Below, in pieces: positions 27,507-34,388 of a stretch of DNA of 47,037 nucleotides. The stretch is from Prolixibacteraceae bacterium (lineage in GTDB: Bacteria > Bacteroidota > Bacteroidia > Bacteroidales > Prolixibacteraceae). Where the stretch lies: positions 1 to 47,037 of the forward strand of contig JANXYV010000162.1 of NCBI GenBank assembly GCA_025355875.1, in the 5' to 3' direction. The first letter of the stretch is position 1. Each line of letters begins with the position of its first letter. The notes beneath the pieces are model-generated. The model was not told where the DNA came from and did not search any database. It saw nothing but the letters and a program-made list of their open reading frames with translations. Both the position numbers and the translations under genes were made by a program.

Positions 27507-27522
27507 TGGCACTGTTCTGGCA
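27507..27522 (+). promoter_or_regulatory. Sigma-54 (-24/-12) promoter of the efflux locus
   Basis: TGGCACTGTTCTGGCA has the invariant GG (27508-27509) and GC (27520-27521) with exactly 10 nt between them, and a full TGGCAC -24 element. The -12 element reads TGGCA in place of TTGCA. Transcription would start near 27533, 15 nt before the TolC ATG. The adjacent sigma-54 activator gene supports the call. Confidence 0.75.
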
Positions 27523-27547
27523 TAGAAAAGAACCAAATGCAAAAATA

Positions 27548-28888
27548 ATGAAGAACCCTACGAAACTCATATTGTTAATACTGATCCTTTTCCCTGGCAT
27601 CCGGGTGGATGCCCAGAAAACTTGGTCGCTGAAGCAATGCATTAATTTCGCGATAAAAAACAACTTTGAACTTCATGCAGCCGATTTGGGAGAGCAGATG
27701 GCTGAACAAAGTTATCAGAAATCAAGATGGAGCCTGTTGCCCGGAATTGGGGCACAGGCCGATGCCGGTAGAAATTACGGACGATCTGTCGACCCCAATA
27801 CCAACGGGATTATCAATACTTCATTTTTTAATAATTCGTATAGCATCGGGGCTTCGCTAGATGTTTTCCGTGGATTATTGCTTCAAAACCAGATCCGTTA
27901 CGAAAAATTCAGGAAAGAAGCTGCCGTGAATTTCCGTGACAATGCTACGGATGATCTGGCCTTTGAGGTAATGAATGCCTTTTTTTTGGTCATTTTCCAG
28001 CAGGAAATGCTGAAGATAGATCAGGAACAAAAAGCAATTTCGGAATTAAACGTGAAAAAAACCGGGATCATGGTTGAGACAGGTTTGAAATCACAGGCCG
28101 AATTGCTGGAGGTAAAGGCAAACTACGAAAAAGATGAGCTTTCCTGCATTCGAAGCCGCAACAACATTGAATCTGCCTGGATCCGGTTGAAAAAGGCGAT
28201 GAACCTGCCTCCTGATCAGCAGATAAGCCTGAATATTCAGGATGAAAGTATTATCGCTTCGGATGAAATTACCGCCAACGTTGACGAGCTCTTCAAAGAG
28301 TTTAGTCAACGGTCGCCGTACATTCAAATGTTCGAAAACAATTTGGAAGCCAGCCGGAAATCATTGAATATGCAGAAAGCAGGTTTCTTTCCATCAATCC
28401 GGCTTCAGGCATCCTATAACACCGGGTTTTACGAAACCAATAAAGATGAAAATCAGCAGGTTATAGCGTTTAATGAACAGATCAGAAATAACCAGAGCCA
28501 GTGGTTGGGAGCAAGTCTGAGTATTCCTATTTTTAACCGGAATGCGGTACGTTTTGATGTCAAACAATCGAAACTGGCTTCGGAACAAGCCGAAACAAAG
28601 CTTAACCAATCGAAGCAAAACCTGCTGTATGAAATGGAAAAAAACTACAGTGATCTGAATGCAGCCTGGCAAGAGTTTCAGCAATCTGAAAAACAAATGG
28701 ACGCCGATCAGCTCGCTTTTCAGGCGGCTCAAAAGAAATTTGATCAGGGAATGATGAATGCCATTGAGTTTTACACCGTCAAAAACCGCTTGGCCAGTAC
28801 TACTAATCAGCTGTTAATTTCAAAATTAACCCTTGGCATCAAAAAGAGAACGCTCGATTTTTATAAAGGAACGAGGTTTTGGGAATAG
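27548..28888 (+). CDS. TolC-family outer-membrane efflux protein
   Basis: Outer-membrane channel of the TolC family, 446 aa. The signal peptide covers about residues 1-22 (ending RVDAQ). Two repeats of the OEP domain follow, with long helices (for example NFRDNATDDLAFEVMNAFF, and a second set from about residue 255) and the strand region DVFRGLLLQNQIRYEK. It gives the exit pore for the membrane-fusion protein and permeases encoded downstream. It is the first gene after the sigma-54 promoter. A 33-bp sequence identical to one after the next gene begins two bases after its stop. Confidence 0.92.
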   Translation: MKNPTKLILLILILFPGIRVDAQKTWSLKQCINFAIKNNFELHAADLGEQMAEQSYQKSRWSLLPGIGAQADAGRNYGRSVDPNTNGIINTSFFNNSYSIGASLDVFRGLLLQNQIRYEKFRKEAAVNFRDNATDDLAFEVMNAFFLVIFQQEMLKIDQEQKAISELNVKKTGIMVETGLKSQAELLEVKANYEKDELSCIRSRNNIESAWIRLKKAMNLPPDQQISLNIQDESIIASDEITANVDELFKEFSQRSPYIQMFENNLEASRKSLNMQKAGFFPSIRLQASYNTGFYETNKDENQQVIAFNEQIRNNQSQWLGASLSIPIFNRNAVRFDVKQSKLASEQAETKLNQSKQNLLYEMEKNYSDLNAAWQEFQQSEKQMDADQLAFQAAQKKFDQGMMNAIEFYTVKNRLASTTNQLLISKLTLGIKKRTLDFYKGTRFWE

Positions 28889-28890
28889 GA

Positions 28891-29069
28891 AAGCCTCTCC
28901 CTAACCCTCTCCAAAGGAGAGGGAATCTGGGAAGAGAGTAGAAGATAGCTAAACTTGACATTAAAATGTAATTAGATAAAAATAAGTAAGTTAAAACAAT
29001 TTAAAAACGACCATTTCTGCAGTGGGGGATTCCATCTCCCCTCCTTCGGAGGGGTCGGAGGAGGCTTCA
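28891..29069. repeat. Family A repeat bracket between TolC and membrane-fusion genes
   Basis: The left part (28891-28923) has a hairpin CCCTCTCC/GGAGAGGG and is identical over 33 bp to 30333-30365. The right part (about 29030-29069) is the same shape in reverse orientation (CCCCTCC/GGAGGGG, then GGAGGAGGCTT) and touches the start codon of the next gene. The A/T-rich middle holds no gene. Confidence 0.8.
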
Positions 29070-30326
29070 ATGGGAATGGATAAAGTCATAGAAAAGAAAA
29101 AGGGCATCCGGCCCAAACACATCATCTGGGTTGCAGGAGTTTTGGTATTCGGGTTCCTGCTTTACAAAGTGATGTTTTCTGCAACCGGATCGACCTTTCG
29201 GGCAGAAAAAGACAAGCTGACTATCAGCACTGTTGAAGACGGGCTGTTTAGCGATTACATCACTGTTATAGGAAATGTTGAGCCCATCACAACCATCTAT
29301 CTGGATGCAATCGAAAGCGGTCAGATTCAGGAACGACTGATCGAAGAAGGTTCAATGGTGAAAAAGGGCGATGTCATTCTCCGGCTCGAAAACCGGCAAT
29401 TGTATCAAACTATCCTGAATAGTGAGGCCGCTCTGGCCGAAAAGGAAAACTACCTCCGGAACACCCGGATCAGCTTTGAAACAGAGTTAATTCAATCGCG
29501 CAAAAACATCCTGGACAACCGCTATCGCCTGAACCGCAAAAAACGGTCGTTCCAACAGAACAAAGCGCTTTTCGACGAACAATTAATTTCGAAGGAAGAC
29601 TTTCTTCAAGCAAAGGAAGATTTTGAATACGAAGGAAACATGCTTGAAATCAATAAAGTGAAAGCCAAAAATGATTCGTTAATCCGGCTGACTTCCATGC
29701 AATCGCTCGAAACCGACCTGGTAAAGATGCGGCAAATGTTGGTGCTGGTTCGCGAAAGGCTTGACAACCTAAACGTAAAAGCTCCGGTTGACGGTCAATT
29801 GGGAATGCTCGATGCTGAGATTGGTCAACGGGTCAACGAAGGCCAGCGCATCGGCCAGATTAATGTATTGGACAATTTTAAAATCAATGCTCTGATCGAC
29901 GAACATTACATCGACCGCGTAGTCCGCGACCTTCCGGCCACAATGGACCGAAACGGAACAAGCTTCAACCTGAAAGTCAGAAAAGTATATCCGGACGTAC
30001 GCAATGGACAGTTTAAGATTGACCTGGTTTTTAATGGCACAACTCCCGATAATATTCGTACCGGTCAGACCTATCACATCAAACTCGAACTGGGCGAATC
30101 GGCTAAAGCAATCATGTTGCCCCGTGGTGGTTTTTTCCAAAGCACGGGAGGCCAATGGGTTTATGTACTGAACGAAAACGGAAGCGAAGCCATCAAACGA
30201 AACATCCGGATTGGCAAGCAAAATCCGCAATACTACGAAGTTCTTGAAGGACTGAATGCCGGAGAAAAGGTGATCACTTCGGGGTATGAGATGTTTGGGA
30301 CGAATGATCGGATTGTGATGAAATAG
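29070..30326 (+). CDS. HlyD/MacA-type periplasmic membrane-fusion protein
   Basis: Adaptor protein linking inner-membrane ABC permeases to TolC, 418 aa. One membrane anchor lies near residues 16-35. The biotinyl-lipoyl half-motifs are IQERLIEEGSMVKKGDVI and APVDGQLGMLDAEIGQRVNEG, flanking a coiled-coil hairpin (about residues 120-225). A beta-barrel and the membrane-proximal domain follow (GLNAGEKVITSGYEMF at the end). I chose the ATG at 29070, because the open frame extends upstream only through the family A repeat; 29076 is a second possible ATG. The MacA-like layout fits a MacB-type pump and not an RND pump. Confidence 0.9.
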   Translation: MGMDKVIEKKKGIRPKHIIWVAGVLVFGFLLYKVMFSATGSTFRAEKDKLTISTVEDGLFSDYITVIGNVEPITTIYLDAIESGQIQERLIEEGSMVKKGDVILRLENRQLYQTILNSEAALAEKENYLRNTRISFETELIQSRKNILDNRYRLNRKKRSFQQNKALFDEQLISKEDFLQAKEDFEYEGNMLEINKVKAKNDSLIRLTSMQSLETDLVKMRQMLVLVRERLDNLNVKAPVDGQLGMLDAEIGQRVNEGQRIGQINVLDNFKINALIDEHYIDRVVRDLPATMDRNGTSFNLKVRKVYPDVRNGQFKIDLVFNGTTPDNIRTGQTYHIKLELGESAKAIMLPRGGFFQSTGGQWVYVLNENGSEAIKRNIRIGKQNPQYYEVLEGLNAGEKVITSGYEMFGTNDRIVMK

Positions 30327-30332
30327 AAGGAG

Positions 30333-30728
30333 AAGCCTCTCCCTAACCCTCTCCAAAGGAGAGGGGATAAAAACGCTTCGAATAAAGTGTGTGAGGATAA
30401 GCCCAGTATGGGCGAAATATTGGTAGCCCCGGATTTTAATCCGGGGTAGAAAAAATGGAAAGTAAAAACCGTCCGTGAAATAAGGGTGAAAAATGCATAT
30501 CCATTTCTTCGGACGGAATGCAATTGGCTATATTTAAATTACAATTTATAAAAATACTTCAGTCCTCTCCCTTGGAAAGATACAAGATAGAGAATGCAGT
30601 AGAAGAACGATTAAAAATGAATATTTTTAAAAATAAAATAATTATTAACCATGTTTTCCGAGTCAATGGGTAACGTTGAATTGGAAAGCCAAAATCCCTC
30701 CCCTGCGGGGAGGTTAGGAGGGGCTTTT
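30333..30728. repeat. Family A repeat bracket with extra palindromes, before the first ATPase
   Basis: The left arm (30333-30365) equals the element after TolC. The right arm (about 30688-30728) is a reversed copy (CTCCCCTGCGGGGAG, then TTAGGAGGGGCTTTT) ending at the ATG. Between them are a perfect palindrome with 9-bp arms (CCCCGGATT/AATCCGGGG, 30427-30446) and a separated CCGTCCG/CGGACGG pair (about 30469-30516). No gene or clear terminator is visible in this 400-nt gap. An ATG at 30651 opens a frame through the repeat, but it is not taken as the start. Confidence 0.75.
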
Positions 30729-31427
30729 ATGATCAAAACAGTAAACTTAAACAAAGTGTTCCGCACCGAAGAGATCGAAACCAGTGCGTTGAACCAGGTG
30801 AGCCTTCACATTCAAAAGGGCGAGTTTGTGGCCATTATGGGGCCTTCGGGCTGTGGTAAATCCACTTTGCTGAACATTATCGGCTTGTTGGATAATCCAA
30901 CTTCAGGCGAGTATTATTTCGACAATCAGGAAGTGGGCAGTTTCAAAGAGCGCAACCGCACTCTGCTCCGGAAAGGCAACATCGGTTTTGTCTTCCAAAG
31001 TTTTAACCTGATCGACGAACTAAATGTATACGAAAATGTTGAGCTTCCGCTCATTTACTTGAAGCTGAGTGCTAAAGAGCGAAAAGAAATGGTCGAAAAA
31101 GTGCTCGAACGGATGCAAATCAATCACAGGAAGAAACATTTTCCACAGCAACTTTCAGGAGGGCAACAACAGCGCGTAGCCATTGCCCGTGCCGTGGTTG
31201 CCAATCCTAAACTGATACTTGCCGATGAGCCTACCGGTAACCTCGATTCGAAAAACGGCCTGGAAGTGATGAATCTCCTCACCGAACTCAACCGCGAAGG
31301 AACCACCATTGTGATGGTGACCCACTCGATGCACGACTCTGAATTTGCACATCGTGTAATTAATTTATTTGATGGACAGGTAATTACCGAAGAAGTGAAG
31401 AATAAGATGAGCGAAATTCTGGTGTAA
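30729..31427 (+). CDS. LolD/MacB-type ABC ATPase, first copy
   Basis: ATP-binding subunit of a MacB-type transporter, 232 aa. Walker A GPSGCGKST is at residues 38-46, the Q-loop is FVFQSFNL, the signature is LSGGQQQRVAIARA, Walker B with D-loop is LILADEPTGNLDS, and the switch His is in VMVTHS; all are intact. The start at 30729 (MIKTVNLNKVF) fits family length. A longer frame from 30651 would add 26 residues read from repeat DNA. It probably energises one or more of the five permeases that follow. Confidence 0.93.
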   Translation: MIKTVNLNKVFRTEEIETSALNQVSLHIQKGEFVAIMGPSGCGKSTLLNIIGLLDNPTSGEYYFDNQEVGSFKERNRTLLRKGNIGFVFQSFNLIDELNVYENVELPLIYLKLSAKERKEMVEKVLERMQINHRKKHFPQQLSGGQQQRVAIARAVVANPKLILADEPTGNLDSKNGLEVMNLLTELNREGTTIVMVTHSMHDSEFAHRVINLFDGQVITEEVKNKMSEILV

Positions 31428-31430
31428 AAA

Positions 31431-31527
31431 TGTCTGAACTATGATTCTTTTGATTAAATGATTCTCATGATTTTGGAAAAGGGAATAATCAAAGTCCATC
31501 ACAGAAATTAGATGGATCATAACTTGT
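31431..31527. repeat. Family B palindromic element, degenerate copy
   Basis: An imperfect inverted repeat of about 97 bp beginning TGTCTGAACTATGATTC, seen in better form in four other spacers of the array. It starts just after the stop of the first ATPase gene and ends where the 9-bp repeat of the MITE-like element starts. Confidence 0.6.
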
Positions 31528-31688
31528 CCCGATACGCAATGTCATTAAGTTAAGGGTTTTAGAGTTTCGTTTTCTTCGTGAAACTTTGTGTTTTTGTGTC
31601 TTGGTGGCTATTTCTTCTTGCCACAAAGTCACTAAGACACTAAAGACACACCAAGCATTTCGTTAACTTAACAGCATTGCCCGATACG
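31528..31688. mobile_element. MITE-like element with 9-bp target duplication
   Basis: Perfect direct repeats CCCGATACG (31528-31536 and 31680-31688) flank a 143-bp body. The body ends are inverted repeats of 19 bp, 15 of them matching (CAATGTCATTAAGTTAAGG against CAATGCTGTTAAGTTAACG). No protein is encoded. The inside also has short self-complementary stretches around TTGGTGGC and GCCACAAAG. The structure is that of a non-autonomous transposon insertion. Confidence 0.72.
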
Positions 31689-31705
31689 TCGGAAGTTCGG
31701 ACAAT

Positions 31706-31753
31706 TGGAAGGCAGCTACAAGGAACCCGGTGGAGGCGCTGAGGTACGAATAA
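31706..31753 (+). pseudogene. Relic of the 3' end of a lost permease gene
   Basis: Fifteen codons and a stop (WKAATRNPVEALRYE) match the last residues of the first and second permeases exactly; 40 of 48 bases equal the end of the permease ending at 34164. No permease body precedes it: immediately upstream are the MITE-like element and a family B repeat. It is the tail of a deleted paralogue. It lies 23 nt before the ATG of the first permease. Confidence 0.85.
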
Positions 31754-31776
31754 CCAATGAATTAAAAAATGTAGAC

Positions 31777-34164
31777 ATGAAAAAATTTAGAACTATTTTC
31801 AGGCATCTAATCAATCGCAGATTGACGACTTCATTTGTTTTGATCAGTTTTACAATGGCTTTTAGCTGTTGCTTATTGGTGTATCTTTTTATTGCAGATG
31901 AGTTGTCGTTCGACAAACACAATGCTAATTTCTCACACATCTATCGTCTTAATATTCAGTCGAAAGACAAAAGGTCTAAGAGTTGTTCATTCCCTGCTGT
32001 CTTCACTGAAAAATTCACTAAAATTCCTGGAATTAAAAAGTACGCCAGGTTCCAGACCTATATGGGCGAACGATTCATTTCGATTGATAATACAACCTAT
32101 GCAGCCACCAGTTTCTTGTTTGCCGATCCTGAAATCCTTGATATTCTTCAATTTGATTTTGTATTGGGAAATCCCAAAGAAGCTTTGGCAAAGCCGTTGA
32201 ATGTGATAATCAACCAATCGACCGCTCAAAAATATTTTGGCAATGCTGATCCGATGGGAAAAATAATCAGGCAAGACAATCAGGAGTTTACCGTTTCGGC
32301 AGTTGTGAAAGACTTACCCAAACAGTCGCATTTCAGTATGAATTTTCTTGCTCCAGTTGCGAGTTACCAGACTTCAAACAGCGACATGCTCACCAAATGG
32401 TACATCACCGCTTTTTGTTACTATTTATTGATCCCCGATGAAGTTAATAAAAAGGAAATAGAATCCCAATTGGTCAATTTTTTTGCTGAGGGGAACGGAA
32501 TTGACAAGAAAAAGATCGAGTTTGAAATGTATCTGGAGCCTTTAAGCGACATTCATTTGAAGTCGGTCGGCACACGCTGGGATAATGCGATAAAAGGCGA
32601 CATTCAGATCGTTTTCGGGTTGGGTATGATTGCCTTGCTCATTCTGGGAATAGCAATTGCCAACTACATTAATATGCTTACTGCCGAATGCAGGCGAAAA
32701 GCAAAAGAAACCAGCATACAACGGGTGAATGGGGCTTCAGGATATACCATAATTGCCGATCAGGTTCTTGAAACATCAGTTTCCCTTCTATCTGCTTTTC
32801 TTTTGTCGATGGTCTTGACTTCTCTAATGTTACCTGTTGTCAATAATTTAAGCGGCAAGTTGTTGTCGATTAATTGGTCGGCGCTGATGCCCGGTCTGGT
32901 ATTGCTTGCCACATCAATCATTTTATCTGCCATCTATCCAATTGTTTTCCTGAATTCCATAAAACCTGCGGAAGCGCTTAAAAACCAGATCAACATCATC
33001 AAAATAAAAAGTCAACAGAAACAGCAGTGGTTAAGGGGTGCGCTGGTGACTTTTCAACTAATCATAGCGACACTACTGATTGCTTCAACCATTGTGATCA
33101 ATAACCAGCTTCAATTGGTAATGAATACAAAAACCGGTTTTGATAAAGAAAATACGTTGATTGTTTACAACCCATACACCGAAGGAATGAATGAACGATA
33201 CAACCTGTTCAGGCAAAAACTGAGCGACCTGCCTACGATTAAAAGTATTGGTGTTGCGCAAAATGCACCTGGCAATTACATCAATAATTTTTCGCCAGCC
33301 TGGTTGCCCAACCAAAATGATCAAAAAACTGACATCGGCCAAATTACTGTTGATCATGATTTTCTGCATACAGTAGGTGCAAGGTTTATGGCTGGTCGCG
33401 ATTTCGATATCAATGTTTCAAGCGATAAAGCTTCCGGGATGATTATAAACCAATCGGCTGTTAAAGCCCTCAATTTGACCAACCCTATTGGCAAAAAAAT
33501 TATCGTCCAAAACAATGCCTATACCCCAAACAATGAACTTGAAGTAATCGGGGTGATCGAAGACATGCAATATTTTACCTTGCGCGAAGCATCGAAACCC
33601 GTCATGTACTATATCAGGGATTGGGGCAAATATGAAATTGCCTTGAAACTTAGCAGCGGCGATTATTCGGCAACACTAAAACAGATTGAAGCCATTTGGA
33701 AAGAAATTGAACCTCAATGGCCTTTTAGCTACCAGTTCATGGACGAAAGGATCAATATCAATTACAAATCGGAAATAAACACTGCAAAAATAATAACCGG
33801 ACTATCCGGAATTTCGATCTTCCTTTCCATTCTTGGAATATTGGGAATGATCCTTTTTACGATTCAACAACGCACCAAAGAAATTGGCATCCGAAAAGTG
33901 AATGGAGCTCGGGTTTCGGAAGTATTAACCATGCTCAACCGCGACTTTGTAAAATGGGTTGCCATTGCTTTTGTAATTGCTACGCCTATCGCGTACTACG
34001 CCATGCATCTCTGGCTCGAAAGCTTTGCCTATAAAACGGAATTGAGCTGGTGGATTTTTGCCCTGGCCGGTTTGCTGGCACTGGGAATTGCGCTGCTGAC
34101 GGTAAGCTGGCAAAGCTGGAAAGCGGCAACGAGAAACCCGGTGGAGGCGCTGAGATATGAATAA
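31777..34164 (+). CDS. MacB/FtsX-type ABC permease 1
   Basis: Inner-membrane permease of 795 aa with two fused halves. Each half has a first helix, a periplasmic core domain and three FtsX helices: TM1 at about 18-40, a cluster near 275-425, then the second half from about 440, with final helices near 676-696, 727-743 and 757-776. The last FtsX block reads KEIGIRKVNGARVSEVLTMLNRDF. The ATG at 31777 is chosen because the frame upstream reads through the permease relic. Cargo is unknown; with MacA-like and TolC genes upstream, export or extraction of peptides, toxins or lipids is likely. Confidence 0.9.
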   Translation: MKKFRTIFRHLINRRLTTSFVLISFTMAFSCCLLVYLFIADELSFDKHNANFSHIYRLNIQSKDKRSKSCSFPAVFTEKFTKIPGIKKYARFQTYMGERFISIDNTTYAATSFLFADPEILDILQFDFVLGNPKEALAKPLNVIINQSTAQKYFGNADPMGKIIRQDNQEFTVSAVVKDLPKQSHFSMNFLAPVASYQTSNSDMLTKWYITAFCYYLLIPDEVNKKEIESQLVNFFAEGNGIDKKKIEFEMYLEPLSDIHLKSVGTRWDNAIKGDIQIVFGLGMIALLILGIAIANYINMLTAECRRKAKETSIQRVNGASGYTIIADQVLETSVSLLSAFLLSMVLTSLMLPVVNNLSGKLLSINWSALMPGLVLLATSIILSAIYPIVFLNSIKPAEALKNQINIIKIKSQQKQQWLRGALVTFQLIIATLLIASTIVINNQLQLVMNTKTGFDKENTLIVYNPYTEGMNERYNLFRQKLSDLPTIKSIGVAQNAPGNYINNFSPAWLPNQNDQKTDIGQITVDHDFLHTVGARFMAGRDFDINVSSDKASGMIINQSAVKALNLTNPIGKKIIVQNNAYTPNNELEVIGVIEDMQYFTLREASKPVMYYIRDWGKYEIALKLSSGDYSATLKQIEAIWKEIEPQWPFSYQFMDERININYKSEINTAKIITGLSGISIFLSILGILGMILFTIQQRTKEIGIRKVNGARVSEVLTMLNRDFVKWVAIAFVIATPIAYYAMHLWLESFAYKTELSWWIFALAGLLALGIALLTVSWQSWKAATRNPVEALRYE

Positions 34165-34263
34165 AATGTCAGAATCAGGATTTGCAGGATGGAGGGATGA
34201 ACAGGATTTTTAAACAGATAGTAATCAAAGTCCATCCTGTAAATCAGATGAATCAAAGTTCGG
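34165..34263. repeat. Family B palindromic element between permeases 1 and 2
   Basis: Left half TGTCAGAATCAGGATTTG and onward; right half, read in reverse, TTTGATTCATCTGATTTAC. It begins directly after the stop of permease 1 and reaches the second permease relic. Imperfect inverted repeat of about 95 bp. Confidence 0.7.
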
Positions 34264-34267
34264 ACAA

Positions 34268-34315
34268 TGGGAAGCGGCAATGAAGAGCCCTCCAGAAGTG
34301 ATGAGGTACAAATAA
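34268..34315 (+). pseudogene. Second, degenerate permease-tail relic
   Basis: Codons read WEAAMKSPPEVMRYK then stop, against WKAATRNPVEALRYE at the intact ends; 33 of 48 bases match the end of permease 1. It is preceded by the same AAGTTCGGACAAT as the first relic (31693-31705). It has diverged more, so the loss is older. About 70 nt separate it from the start of permease 2. Confidence 0.68.
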
Positions 34316-34388
34316 TCACTTATCTATTAAATGGTTAAGATAATTTAAACAATGATTCTCTGTAAATAGAATTTTAAAAAACAATCCC

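Noticed and set aside
30651-30728. ATG at 30651 as start of the first ATPase
   Set aside because: The added 26 residues are encoded by the family A repeat, and family alignment begins at 30729.
31705-31776. TTG at 31705 as start of permease 1
   Set aside because: The segment is the permease-tail relic read in another frame; the membrane helix starts only after the ATG at 31777.
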